Of a stretch of 51,584 nucleotides of DNA, positions 32,406 through 41,749 are shown piece by piece. The DNA comes from Mucilaginibacter_A sp964244955 (lineage in GTDB: Bacteria > Bacteroidota > Bacteroidia > Sphingobacteriales > Sphingobacteriaceae). The translations under genes and the position numbers were made by a program. Position 1 is the first letter of the stretch. Each line of letters begins with the position of its first letter. Location of the stretch: NCBI GenBank assembly GCA_964244955.1, contig CAXTKQ010000009.1, positions 1 through 51,584 on the forward strand. Reading direction: 5' to 3'. The notes beneath the pieces were generated by a model. The model was given only the letters and a program-made list of their open reading frames with translations. It was not told where the DNA came from and did not search any database.

Positions 32406-32838
32406 ATAATAATAGGATTAAGTTAAAAACTATGGCCTGCCCGAAAGCAGGTGCTGTTAATAAAGAATGAGTGGTTTATCTTGAGATTGAGGTATTGGTT
32501 GTCAAGATTATAAGTAGTTTTTTTTCATCATAAGCAATTAAATTGGTGTGGTTAAATAGTTATATAAAAGGTAAAAATGAGCCAATAAATTTTTCTTCTG
32601 TTTTCAATTTCAAGTCTTGCTAAATTTTTACCTGGTAAAAGAAGCATTGCCGTTCTTACTTCAAAACCAGCAAGATTTGAGTAATTTTTAAACACCCTGT
32701 TCCTGATGGCATAAAATTTAAAGTACCGACTAAGTAAAAAATAATATTTTAAACTTCCTACTTCTTTTTAAAAAATTTAAAAAGTTTTTTATTTCTCATA
32801 TTTTTATCGGATATATGTAGAAGATTGTACCTTAAAAA
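32406..32838. other. Intergenic region between SusC and the ROK regulator
   Basis: This 433-base AT-rich gap separates the divergent susC-like and ROK genes and should contain both promoters. On the minus strand a near-consensus -7, TAATCTTG, lies around 32507-32514, without a matching TTG. An extended 12-mer half-site (32622-32647) sits in the middle, with tail AATTTTTACC before TAAAAGAAGCAT. I see no ORF or RNA gene. Confidence 0.6.
32622..32647. repeat. Single extended 12-mer half-site
   Basis: AAATTTTTACCTGG then TAAAAGAAGCAT (32636-32647), between the divergent susC and ROK genes. There is no partner arm. Confidence 0.75.
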
Positions 32839-34050
32839 ATGACCGCCAATCGCATAGAACATCTACTCAACTACAGTAATTTAATTAAATGCTTGTATTA
32901 CAACGAGGTATTGACCAGTGCCGACATCAGTAACTACACAGGCAAAAGCATCCCGCATACCATCAAAGTATTGAACGAACTGATCAAAGAAGGTTATGTG
33001 GCCGAAAAAGGCTTTGCCAATTCGAGCGGTGGGCGCAAGCCGTTGAATTATTCGCTGGTTGCTGACACCCATTATTTGCTTTCTGTAGCGATGGACCAGT
33101 TTTCGGCACAAATGGTGGTGGTGGATATGAACAACAACTTTGTAAGCAATGTTGTCCGTTACGAATTTAACATACATCTTTTATCGGCCGAAACTTTTGT
33201 AGGCCAACTGAAAAACTTCCTGAAAAATTGCGGCGTGCCTGAAACCAATATCCTCGGTATCGGCCTTACGATGCCGGGTTTTGTAGATACGGAGGCCGGT
33301 GTAAACTATACTTTCCTAAAAGTTAGCGGCCAAACTTTGGTCGAATACATCGAGCAAAATATTTCCATCCCGGTTTTTCTGGACAATGATTCTACCGCTA
33401 TTGCCCTGGCCGAGCAAAAGTTTGGCGTAGCGGCACATATCAAAAACGTGATGGTGCTTAATTTAGGCTGGGGAATTGGTTTGGGGATGATTTTGAACGA
33501 TAAAATTTTCAGGGGAAACAATGGCTTGGCCGGAGAGTTCAGCCATATCCCACTTTTTAAGAAAGGGAAACTTTGTAATTGCGGCAAGCACGGCTGCCTG
33601 GAAACAGAAGCTTCTTTAATCGCCGTAACAGCAACCGCAAAAGAAGGCATCCGGCAGGGGCAAATTACCAGCCTGGCCAATTACAAAGAAGTGGACGCCG
33701 ATGCTATCATTACAGAGGCGATTAAAGGCGATGTGTTTTCTGTGAAACTGATTTCGGAAGCGGCGTATCATGTTGGCGAAGGTTTGGCTATCCTCATCCA
33801 TTTGATGAACCCGGCGGCTATAGTTTTAAGCGGAAAAGGAAGCGTGGTAGGAAAACTGTGGCTGGCACCGATCCAGCAGGCCATCAACGAGCATTGCATC
33901 CCGATGCTGACCAATTATACCGAATTTATCATCTCCAACTTAAACACCAAGGCGCAATTGATTGGCGGCGCGGCGCTGGTGGTCGAAAACTTTGGCAAAA
34001 AACTGGAAGATAAATTGGCAGCCATAGAAGAAAGCGCTTATGCAAATTAA
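32839..34050 (+). CDS. ROK family transcriptional regulator
   Basis: A 403-residue NagC/XylR-type repressor. The N-terminal winged helix contains LTSADISNYTGKSIPHTIKVLNEL. The ROK sugar-sensing domain has GIGLTMPGFVD, VFLDNDSTAIALAEQ, VLNLGWGIGLGMI and the zinc motif CNCGKHGCLE. NagC-type members bind GlcNAc-6-phosphate or free sugars. Its position beside SusCD, beta-mannosidase and nagB suggests it senses GlcNAc or a mannose derivative and controls this locus. It is transcribed away from susC. Confidence 0.92.
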   Translation: MTANRIEHLLNYSNLIKCLYYNEVLTSADISNYTGKSIPHTIKVLNELIKEGYVAEKGFANSSGGRKPLNYSLVADTHYLLSVAMDQFSAQMVVVDMNNNFVSNVVRYEFNIHLLSAETFVGQLKNFLKNCGVPETNILGIGLTMPGFVDTEAGVNYTFLKVSGQTLVEYIEQNISIPVFLDNDSTAIALAEQKFGVAAHIKNVMVLNLGWGIGLGMILNDKIFRGNNGLAGEFSHIPLFKKGKLCNCGKHGCLETEASLIAVTATAKEGIRQGQITSLANYKEVDADAIITEAIKGDVFSVKLISEAAYHVGEGLAILIHLMNPAAIVLSGKGSVVGKLWLAPIQQAINEHCIPMLTNYTEFIISNLNTKAQLIGGAALVVENFGKKLEDKLAAIEESAYAN

Positions 34051-34074
34051 TTTTCATCACCAAAAAAAGAGTGC

Positions 34075-34086
34075 TAAAAGAAGCAT
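34075..34086. repeat. Single 12-mer half-site between ROK and GH2 genes
   Basis: TAAAAGAAGCAT preceded by ACCAAAAAAAGAGTGC, 43 bases before the GH2 start. Confidence 0.75.
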
Positions 34087-34129
34087 TGTGCTTCCATAAA
34101 AATTTACCATCATTTTAAACTGAATTATA

Positions 34130-36826
34130 TTGCAAACTTCAACCAAACCAACAAAACTTAGTTTTTCAAAAACAGCAATCGTTGCAGCTTGCAGCCGGGC
34201 AATTGCCCATGCTGTTTTTATCACTGTTTTTTTAGTGTCGGCGGCGCAGGCACAAACAGTTTATGAATTAAATTCCGGTTGGAAATGTGCGCCGATTGCA
34301 GAAGCGAAAGAAAGCGGAACTGCTTTATCTCAAAATAACCATACTATAAATAATTGGATGCCGGCCACTGTTCCAGGAACGGTTTTGACCACATTGTTAA
34401 ACAACCAAAAAGTGCCCGATCCTTTTTACGGGATGAACAACGAGCGCATCAAAGACATTTACCAAACCGGCCGAGATTATTACACCTATTGGTTTGTAAA
34501 AGATTTTGAAGAAGCAGCGCCAACAAACGGCAACCAGGTTTATTTAAACTTCCGCGGCATTAATTACTCCGCAGAAATTTATCTCAACGGAAAAAAAGTG
34601 AACCCGAAAACACACGTCGGCATGTTTTTGCGGGAGAGTTACAATATCAGTTCTTTCCTCAATAAAAACGGAAAAAACCGGTTGGCTGTACTGGTTTATC
34701 CGCCAAACCCGGTTGGCAAACCTGGCGGACAAGGCGGCGACGGCCAGATTGCCAAAGGCGTTGGCCTGCAATATACAGCAGGCTGGGATTGGATTGCACC
34801 GATGCGCGACCGCAATACCGGAATTTGGGATAAAGTTACCATCGAAAAAACTGGAGCAGTTAACCTGTTAAATCCGCATGTAATTACGGTTGTTCCTGGA
34901 ATCAGGAAAGTTTTGGGAACGCAGCAACCAGCGATTATCAAAGCATCGGCCGAACTGCAAAACGCTGAAAATCATGTGGTAAAAGGAGTATTGCAATTTA
35001 CGCTGGACGGAAACACAATTTCTAAAAACGTAACGCTTCCAGCTAATGCTACGCAGGAAGTTTCGCTTGCTGATCTCACCCTAAAAAACCCAAAGTTGTG
35101 GTGGCCGCACGGTTACGGCCCGCAGAATTTATACAATTCAAAAATTCAGTTTTTAGTTGGGCGCCAAGTTTCTGATCAGGAAAATGTTTCGGTTGGCGTT
35201 CGTGAAATTACCACGAGTTGGAATACCGAAACGCAGAGCCGGCAAGTGGAAGTGAACGGACAAAAAATATTTATCAAAGGCGGAAACTGGATTATTTCGG
35301 ACGCCATGCTGCGTTTTTCGGATGCGCGTTATGATGCGGAAGTACGTTTTCACCGCGATATGAACCTGAACCTGATCCGGGTTTGGGGCGGTGCTTTGGT
35401 AGAACGGCCAGAATTTTATCAGGCTTGCGATAAATATGGTTTGCTTGTTTTTCAGGATTTTTGGATTTCTGGCGATGCAAACGGCAAATGGCTGGACCCG
35501 GCGAAAGCTGACGACCAATGGACGCGCCGCAAATATCCCGACGACCATCAATTGTATTTAAAATCTGTTGCCGATCAGATCAAACTCGTTCGTAACCATT
35601 CTTCGCTGGCCATTTGGTGCGGCGGAAACGAAATTACACCGCCCGAGGATATTTTGCTGGCCGTCCGCGATACGTTGATGCCAAAATTAGACGGCACACG
35701 TTGGTTTGTAGAGTATTCTAACTCGGATAAAATGTCGCTCAATACCATTGGCGGCAACGGCGACGGGCCTTACGGCATCCAGCCGCTTTCCAATTTTTGG
35801 CAGGAACGGACTTTTCCTTTCAACTCCGAAATTGGTTCGGTTGGTTTGAGCGATTACGAATCGTTGCAGCGTTTCATCCCGGAGAAAAACCTGATTGCAC
35901 CGGAATATTCGGCCCAAAACAAAACCGCTAAAGTAGATTCCGTTTGGGATTACCACAAATACATTGCTTACGATGCTTTTATTGATCCGTACGGGAAAGC
36001 AAAAGATGCCCGGGACTTTGCAGCCAAAGCACAATTGGTTAATTACGACCAGTACCGCGGCTTGATGGAAGGTTTCAGTTCGCACATGTGGAGCTGGTAC
36101 ACCGGCACGATCATCTGGAAAACCCAAAACCCGTGGACGGCCATGCGCGGGCAGATGTACGATTATTACCTGGACCCGAACGCTTGCTTGTACGGTTTGC
36201 ACAACGGCAGCGAACCTTTGCATCCAATGTACAATCCGGTTACGGGCATGGTTTCTATCGTAAACAATACTTTTGAAACCCAGCGCGACTTGATGCTGAC
36301 CGTTAAAACCATTGACATGAATGGTGAGGAAGGTTTGGTTACGCAGGTTTTTGAAGAAGTGCTGCCTTCGTCGGTCAAAGGTTTTTTGCCGGTAAAAACA
36401 GTAGTAGAAAAGCGCGCGCACAACAAAGGCGTGTTTTTGTGCCTGCAACTTTTCGACAAAAACAAGCATAAACTGAGCGAAAATATTTACTGGATAAAAG
36501 ATGCATCGGGCAGTTATTCGGGCTTGCAGGAAATGGCTGCATCGCAATTGCAAACTTCGGCACAAAAAACAGGCGAAGGAAAAATTGAAGTAATATTGAC
36601 CAACCCGGCAAAAGCGCCGCTTGCTTTTTTTAACCGTTTATCTTTGGTTAATGCGGCAACGCACAAACGGGTTTTGCCGGTTTTTTATTCGGATAATTAT
36701 ATCTCGGTTTTGCCGGGCGACGAGCAGAAAGTAACGCTGGAATATCAGCTTAAACCAGGCGAACCAATGCCGCAACTTTCGGTAAGCGGCTGGAATTTGC
36801 CCGAAAAACTAATCACGATAAAATAA
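34130..36826 (+). CDS. Glycoside hydrolase family 2, beta-mannosidase-like
   Basis: An 898-residue secreted GH2 enzyme. The start appears to be TTG at 34130, since the upstream in-frame codon nine bases away is a stop and no ATG precedes the signal peptide (VFLVSAAQAQ). The N-terminal jelly roll (VYLNFRGINYSAEIYLNGKKV) and Ig-like domains lead to the catalytic barrel with FIKGGNWI, NLIRVWGGALVE and LVFQDFWISG. The acid/base is E501 in WCGGNEIT and the nucleophile about E567 in FNSEIGS. It matches the mannosidase/exo-glucosaminidase branch (endo-beta-mannosidase type). With neighbours acting on N-glycans, removal of core beta-mannose from Man-GlcNAc is likely. An exo-beta-D-glucosaminidase cannot be excluded. 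Confidence 0.87.
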   Translation: MQTSTKPTKLSFSKTAIVAACSRAIAHAVFITVFLVSAAQAQTVYELNSGWKCAPIAEAKESGTALSQNNHTINNWMPATVPGTVLTTLLNNQKVPDPFYGMNNERIKDIYQTGRDYYTYWFVKDFEEAAPTNGNQVYLNFRGINYSAEIYLNGKKVNPKTHVGMFLRESYNISSFLNKNGKNRLAVLVYPPNPVGKPGGQGGDGQIAKGVGLQYTAGWDWIAPMRDRNTGIWDKVTIEKTGAVNLLNPHVITVVPGIRKVLGTQQPAIIKASAELQNAENHVVKGVLQFTLDGNTISKNVTLPANATQEVSLADLTLKNPKLWWPHGYGPQNLYNSKIQFLVGRQVSDQENVSVGVREITTSWNTETQSRQVEVNGQKIFIKGGNWIISDAMLRFSDARYDAEVRFHRDMNLNLIRVWGGALVERPEFYQACDKYGLLVFQDFWISGDANGKWLDPAKADDQWTRRKYPDDHQLYLKSVADQIKLVRNHSSLAIWCGGNEITPPEDILLAVRDTLMPKLDGTRWFVEYSNSDKMSLNTIGGNGDGPYGIQPLSNFWQERTFPFNSEIGSVGLSDYESLQRFIPEKNLIAPEYSAQNKTAKVDSVWDYHKYIAYDAFIDPYGKAKDARDFAAKAQLVNYDQYRGLMEGFSSHMWSWYTGTIIWKTQNPWTAMRGQMYDYYLDPNACLYGLHNGSEPLHPMYNPVTGMVSIVNNTFETQRDLMLTVKTIDMNGEEGLVTQVFEEVLPSSVKGFLPVKTVVEKRAHNKGVFLCLQLFDKNKHKLSENIYWIKDASGSYSGLQEMAASQLQTSAQKTGEGKIEVILTNPAKAPLAFFNRLSLVNAATHKRVLPVFYSDNYISVLPGDEQKVTLEYQLKPGEPMPQLSVSGWNLPEKLITIK

Positions 36827-36830
36827 AAGC

Positions 36831-36990
36831 TGTTTAAATTTATATCAGGAAAAAAATGGCAATGCTTCTTTTACCCTATAAAAATTGGTGTTTGCATCAA
36901 ATTTTTATAAAATCAAAAACCGATTGTTGCCAATTTTTATAAGGTAAAAGAAGTATGAGGCTTAACAATTAAATTTTAAACACGCACTGA
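36831..36990. repeat. Paired 12-mer element between GH2 and nagB
   Basis: The left arm ATGCTTCTTTTA (36862-36873) continues as CCCTATAAAAATTGG. The right arm is CCAATTTTTATAAGG then TAAAAGAAGTAT (36945-36956, one change). The extended arms pair over more than 25 bases. The outer ends are CTGTTTAAA and TTTTAAACA. It occupies most of the 206-base gap. Confidence 0.8.
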
Positions 36991-37032
36991 ATTTTTGCCT
37001 GAACATAAAATCAACCTAAAAAAACAACACGT

Positions 37033-38952
37033 ATGGCCCGTTTAAATTTGTTGGAAGAAACCCGGTACGAAAAGCTTCCGGTTACAGTATTTGCTGATAA
37101 AAATGAAGCATCTGTGCAGGTGGCAAAGCGGATTGCCGAACTGATTGCCGCCAAAAGTGCAAAAGGCGAAAAAACAATCCTCGGTTCGGCAACTGGTGCA
37201 ACGCCGGTAAAAGTTTATGCTGAACTCGTGCGTTTGCACCGCGAAGAAGGGCTGAGTTTTGCCAATGTGATTACGTTCAACCTGGATGAATATTTCCCGA
37301 TGCAACCAACGGCAGCGCAAAGCTACGTTACGTTTATGAACGAGCATTTGTTCAACCACATTGATATCCCAAAGGAAAACATAAACATCCCAGACGGCAC
37401 TTTGCCACAGGAAGAGGTAGCCGCTTTTTGTCTGGAATACGAAAAAAAGATTAGCAGTTATGGTGGGCTGGATTTGCAGATTTTGGGCATTGGCCGTACG
37501 GGCCACATTGGTTTTAACGAGCCGGGTTCGGCGCCAAACTCGGGCACACGTTTGGTTACTTTGGATGATTTGACACGCCGCGATGCTTCCCATGATTTTG
37601 GCGGAAAAGAAAACGTGCCGGTAAAAGCCATTACGATGGGCATCGGCACGATCTTTAAAGCGCGCGAAATTATTTTGATGGCCTGGAACTACAAAAAAGC
37701 TTCGATCATCAAAAAAGCGGTGGAGGGCGAAATTTCTTCGGACGTGCCGGCTACATATTTGCAACTATCTGAAAACGTGGAATTTGTTTTGGACGAAGAA
37801 GCCGCTGCCCAGTTGACCCGTTTTAACACCCCGTGGCTGGTTAAGGATTGTGTGTGGACAGAAAGGCTCATCAAAAAAGCGGTGATTTGGCTGGCTACAA
37901 CGGTAAACAAACCGGTTTTAAAACTGACGGAAGAAGATTACAACAACCACGGCATGGCGCAACTGGCCACCGAAAAAGGTCCGGTCTACAACATCAACAT
38001 TGATATTTTTAACCAGGTACAGCATACCATTACGGGCTGGCCGGGCGGAAAACCAAACGCGGACGACAGCCAGCGGCCGGAACGTGCAGAACCGGCCAAA
38101 AAACGCGTGATCGTGTTTTCGCCGCACCCGGACGACGATGTGATTTCGGTCGGCGGTACTTTTATCCGCTTGGTTGACCAGGGCCATGATGTGCATGTGG
38201 CTTACCAAACTTCGGGCAACAATGCCGTTTGGGACGATGATGCATTGCGTTACCTCGAGTTTGCGATTGATTTTGCCAAAAGCCAGCACCAGGAAGTTGC
38301 GCAGTTGGAAGGTTTGTACCATAACATGCGTGCGTTTTCGCAAAGCAAACACCCGAACCAGGACGATCCGCAGGAACTGAAAACGGTAAAAGGGCTGATC
38401 CGCAAAGGTGAAGCAATTGCCGGTGCCCGTTTTGCCGGCGTGCCCGATGACCATATCCATTTTTTAGACCTGCCATTTTATGACCGCTTGAAAATGCAAA
38501 AAAACGTAAGTTTTGAAGACGATATTAAAGAAACGATGGCATTACTGAGCGCGATAAAACCACACCAAATTTTTGCTGCCGGAGATTTTGCCGATCCGCA
38601 TGGCACACACAAAATTTGTTTTGATATTATGATAGAAGCTTTAAACCGTTTAAAAAATGAGGAATGGACAAAAGACTGTTGGATTTGGCTTTACCGAGGT
38701 GCCTGGCACGAGTTTGAAACTTACGAAATTGAGATGGCCGTTCCGCTTTCCCCGCAGGAAGTGATCCGCAAACGTTTGGCGATTTATAAGCACCAGTCGC
38801 AAAAAGATTTGCCAGTTTTTCCCGGCGATGATGCACGCGAATTTTGGGTGAGGGCAGAAGACCGCAACCGCGAAACCGCTTGCGCATACGATAAATTGGG
38901 CATGGCCGAATATGAAGCGATGGAAGCATTCGTAAGGTACAAGTTAAATTAG
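37033..38952 (+). CDS. nagB: Glucosamine-6-phosphate deaminase fused to a PIG-L deacetylase-like domain
   Basis: A 639-residue two-domain protein. Residues 1-270 are NagB: GSATGATPVKVYAEL, FNLDEYFPM and GIGRTGHIGFNEPGS with the catalytic base region. NagB converts glucosamine-6-phosphate to fructose-6-phosphate and ammonia. Residues about 360-600 form a PIG-L/LmbE zinc deacetylase domain with SPHPDDDVISVGG and DPHGTHKI, the zinc ligands. The combination could join N-deacetylation of a GlcNAc derivative to deamination. This fused architecture is known in Bacteroidota. It is central to the GlcNAc end of the glycan locus. Confidence 0.93.
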   Translation: MARLNLLEETRYEKLPVTVFADKNEASVQVAKRIAELIAAKSAKGEKTILGSATGATPVKVYAELVRLHREEGLSFANVITFNLDEYFPMQPTAAQSYVTFMNEHLFNHIDIPKENINIPDGTLPQEEVAAFCLEYEKKISSYGGLDLQILGIGRTGHIGFNEPGSAPNSGTRLVTLDDLTRRDASHDFGGKENVPVKAITMGIGTIFKAREIILMAWNYKKASIIKKAVEGEISSDVPATYLQLSENVEFVLDEEAAAQLTRFNTPWLVKDCVWTERLIKKAVIWLATTVNKPVLKLTEEDYNNHGMAQLATEKGPVYNINIDIFNQVQHTITGWPGGKPNADDSQRPERAEPAKKRVIVFSPHPDDDVISVGGTFIRLVDQGHDVHVAYQTSGNNAVWDDDALRYLEFAIDFAKSQHQEVAQLEGLYHNMRAFSQSKHPNQDDPQELKTVKGLIRKGEAIAGARFAGVPDDHIHFLDLPFYDRLKMQKNVSFEDDIKETMALLSAIKPHQIFAAGDFADPHGTHKICFDIMIEALNRLKNEEWTKDCWIWLYRGAWHEFETYEIEMAVPLSPQEVIRKRLAIYKHQSQKDLPVFPGDDAREFWVRAEDRNRETACAYDKLGMAEYEAMEAFVRYKLN

Positions 38953-38963
38953 TAATTTTCGCT

Positions 38964-39044
38964 GTCATTCCGAACGAAGAGAGGAATCTTCTTCAAAGCA
39001 ATTGTTTTGGTTGAAAGAAGATTTCTCCCTACGGTCGAAATGAC
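38964..39044. repeat. Palindromic MITE-like element, GTCATTTCGAC family, copy 2
   Basis: This begins GTCATTCCGAACGAAG and ends CCCTACGGTCGAAATGAC, with a TTGGTTGAAAGAAGATTTC interior like copy 1 at 6876-6961. The left arm has diverged more than the right. It lies between nagB and GH125. Confidence 0.75.
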
Positions 39045-39121
39045 AAAACACAGCCAAATGGAACATTAACCGGAAAATGAAAATTAAATTTTAAAAGTTA
39101 AGTTTATAGCCGATATCCAAA

Positions 39122-39153
39122 AGCTGATAGCTGACGGCTAATAGCTGATAGCT
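39122..39153. repeat. Short AGCTGATAG repeats
   Basis: AGCTGATAGCTGACGGCT and AATAGCTGATAGCT iterate a 7-8 base unit just before the GH125 gene. They are related in style to the tract at 3377-3467. Confidence 0.6.
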
Positions 39154-39177
39154 CAAACCCCAAACCTCTTACCTAAA

Positions 39178-40549
39178 ATGAAAAGAAGCACATTTATCCA
39201 ACAAGCCGGTTTGTTAACGGGCGGGTTATTTTTAAACCAATCGGTTTTTGCTGCTGAAGAATTTGTGAGCCATCGCCCCGCTTTGGGCAAACGCAATTTT
39301 ACCAGCAAAGCAGTAGAAGATGCCATTGTTCAGTTCAAAGCCAAAGTAAAAGACAAAGAACTGGCCTGGCTTTTCGAAAACTGTTTCCCGAATACACTCG
39401 ACACCACCGTTTTTCATACGGTAAAAGAAGCACGTCCGGATACTTACGTTATCACCGGCGATATTGATGCGATGTGGCTGCGCGATAGTTGCGCACAGGT
39501 TTGGCCGTACCTTACTTTCCTTAAAAAAGACGAACAGCTGCGCCAGTTGATTGCAGGCGTAATTAACCGGCAGGCGGAATGTGTTTTAAAAGACCCTTAC
39601 GCCAATGCTTTTTATCGGGACGAAACTAAAATAAGCGATTGGAAAACCGACCGCACCGATATGAAACCCGGTGTGCACGAGCGCAAATACGAAATTGACT
39701 CGCTTTGTTATCCCATCCGTTTGGCGCACCGTTACTGGAAAGAGACCGGCGATACAAAACCTTTTAACGCCGGGTGGAAAAGCTCTGTCGAACTGNNNNN
39801 NNNNNCAGCGTCGGACCCAATCGCCAACCGATACCTTGCCGATGGGCGGTTATGGTTTCCCGGTGAAACCGAACGGGCTGATTTGCTCCATGTTCCGGCC
39901 AAGCGATGATGCCACAATTTTTCCGTACCTCGTCCCGTCCAACTTTTTTGCCGTTGTCAGCCTGAAACAAGCAGCCGAAATGGTGAATGCTGTTTTTAAG
40001 GATGAAAAATTGACATCGGATTTGCGAAGCCTTGCAACAGAAGTAGAACAGGCTTTGCAGAAATACGCTACCGTTCAGCATCCGGAATTTGGAAAAATCT
40101 ACGCTTTTGAGGTAGATGGTTTCGGCAACCACAATTTGATGGACGATGCCAACATCCCAAGCTTGCTTGCTTTGCCTTATTTAGATGCCGTTTCGGTTTC
40201 TGATCCGGTTTACCAAAACACCCGGAAGTTCGTTTTATCCGCCAGCAACCCTTATTTCTACAAAGGAAAAGCGGCAGAAGGGATTGGCGGGCCGCACGTG
40301 GGCAAAGATGGCATGGTTTGGCCGCTCAGTATTATTGCAAGAGGGCTGACCAGTACCAATGATGCAGAGATCAAACATTGCATCCAAATGCTTAAAACCA
40401 CACATGCCGGGACTGGTTTTATGCACGAATCTTTTAATATGGATAACCCGGCCGATTTTACCCGGAGCTGGTTTGCCTGGGCCAATACCATTTTCGGCGA
40501 GTTTTTGTGGGAAACCTATCAGCGAAAACCACAATTGTTAAACAGTTAA
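39178..40549 (+). CDS. Glycoside hydrolase family 125, exo-alpha-1,6-mannosidase (interrupted by an assembly gap)
   Basis: At least 457 residues, with a signal peptide (QQAGLLTGGLFLNQSVFA). GH125 landmarks are TYVITGDIDAMWLRDS with an active-site aspartate, NGLICSMFRPSDDA, and LVPSNFFAVVSLKQAAEM. The C-terminal half has EVDGFGNHNLMDDANIPSLLALPYL. These inverting enzymes remove alpha-1,6-mannose from N-glycans. Ten Ns at 39796-39805 split it after GWKSSVEL, and reading resumes at QRRTQSPTDTLPMGGYG in another frame. Family members have roughly 15-20 more residues here, so the true gap is probably some tens of bases and a multiple of three. A decayed repeated word (VKEAR, 39420-39431) is present. 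Confidence 0.9.
39796..39805. other. Assembly gap (10 N) inside GH125
   Basis: Ten ambiguous bases. The frames on the two sides require a missing length divisible by three, and family comparison suggests more than ten bases are absent. Confidence 0.95.
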
Positions 40550-40624
40550 TTTGATGAAAAAGCCCGGCCATTTACTTGCGCTGCCTCTGTTTGGCCCAAT
40601 TGTTTTATTTGTTTTTATGGAATT

Positions 40625-41749
40625 GTGATTTTAAACAGGCACCAATTTTTAAGGCATAAAAGAAGCATCGCTTTGCTTTTCCTGCTGAGTGCTGAAAGCT
40701 CACGGCTATCGGCACAAAACAGTTTTAAGGGTTTGGAAGGGTTTTTTACAACGCCGAAAAACTACATCGTTCAGCATACCAATCAAGTGTTGAAAATGGA
40801 TGGGAACCTGGACGAAAGCGACTGGCAAAAAGCAGCCTGGACAGAAAGTTTTGTGGATATTGAAGGCAGTAAAAAGCCACTTCCAACTTATCAAACGCAG
40901 GTAAAAATGCTATGGAACGATTCTACTTTGTTTATCGCCGCGAAATTGCAGGAACCGCAACTTTGGGCCACGCAAACGCACCACGATGATATTATTTATA
41001 AGGATAATGATTTTGAAGTTTTTATCAACCCGGCTAACAACACACATCAGTATTTTGAAATCGAAGTGAACCAGTTCAACAAAATTTTCGACCTCTTCCT
41101 GCCAAAACCTTACCGCAATGGCGGCGATGCGTTGATTGGCTGGGATGCGGAAGGCTTGGAATCGGGCATAAAGCTGGACGGAACTTTGAACCATCCGCAG
41201 GACCAGGACAAAAGCTGGACGGTAGAAATGGCCATTCCGTTAAAATCTTTACGCGTGGGTTTCCCATTTCATGTACCCAAAGAAGGAACATTGTGGCGCA
41301 TCAATTTTTCGCGGGTTGAATGGGATACGAAAATCAGCAACGGAAAAAACGAGAAGCTGAAAAACGCCGCCGGCAAAGATTTGCCCGAACACAATTGGGT
41401 TTGGTCTCCGCAAGGCGTTATCAACATGCACTACCCGGAACGCTGGGGGTATTTGCAGTTTTCGCGCAAAAGCGATGCTGTTTTTACCCTGCCTTTTTCG
41501 GAATTGCAGAGGCAGTATTTATGGCTGGTTTATTACCGGCAAAAACAGTACCTGCAAAAAAACGGAAAGTATGCCGCAAGGCTGGCCGAATTGCATTTGG
41601 AGCGGGGAGTGAAGATCGGAGAGCGTGAAAGCTTGTTGCAAATGGATGCTTCGGCCAGGCAATTTACGGTTACAATTATGGCCGAAGGAAGCGCGGCCAT
41701 CAGCATAAACGATGAAGGATTGATTGAAACGATAAAAACGAAACCATGA
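40625..41749 (+). CDS. Secreted CBM9-like carbohydrate-binding protein
   Basis: A 374-residue protein with the family-9 carbohydrate-binding-like fold. Visible are KMDGNLDESDWQKAAW, VKMLWNDSTLFIAAKL, DNDFEVFINP, YFEIEVNQFNKIFDLFL, WTVEMAIPLKSL and WRINFSRVEW. A C-terminal helical tail of unknown role follows. The likely start is GTG at 40625. The first 14 or so residues, which form the basic start of the signal peptide, are encoded by an extended copy of the repeat (40630-40668). The next gene overlaps by four bases (ATGA), so the two are coupled. It probably binds glycan outside the cell or in the periplasm. Confidence 0.83.
   Translation: MILNRHQFLRHKRSIALLFLLSAESSRLSAQNSFKGLEGFFTTPKNYIVQHTNQVLKMDGNLDESDWQKAAWTESFVDIEGSKKPLPTYQTQVKMLWNDSTLFIAAKLQEPQLWATQTHHDDIIYKDNDFEVFINPANNTHQYFEIEVNQFNKIFDLFLPKPYRNGGDALIGWDAEGLESGIKLDGTLNHPQDQDKSWTVEMAIPLKSLRVGFPFHVPKEGTLWRINFSRVEWDTKISNGKNEKLKNAAGKDLPEHNWVWSPQGVINMHYPERWGYLQFSRKSDAVFTLPFSELQRQYLWLVYYRQKQYLQKNGKYAARLAELHLERGVKIGERESLLQMDASARQFTVTIMAEGSAAISINDEGLIETIKTKP
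40630..40668. repeat. Extended 12-mer half-site forming the start of the CBM9-like gene
   Basis: TTTTAAACAGG, then CACCAATTTTTAAGGCA, then TAAAAGAAGCAT (40657-40668). This equals the right half of the paired elements, including the outer TTTAAACAGG end. It overlaps the proposed GTG start and signal-peptide n-region. Confidence 0.8.

Noticed and set aside
36489..36500. Word-like sequence TAAAAGATGCAT in GH2
   Set aside because: One mismatch inside the core of the word and no A-tract. I did not count it as a copy. Similar near-misses at 9, 11752, 27163 and 43863 were also left out.
35687..36565. 292-codon minus-strand frame inside the GH2 gene
   Set aside because: The GH2 catalytic residues are read on the plus strand. 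The antisense frame has no recognisable domain.
37918..38460. Minus-strand frame inside nagB
   Set aside because: It lies opposite the PIG-L domain motifs and shows no family pattern.
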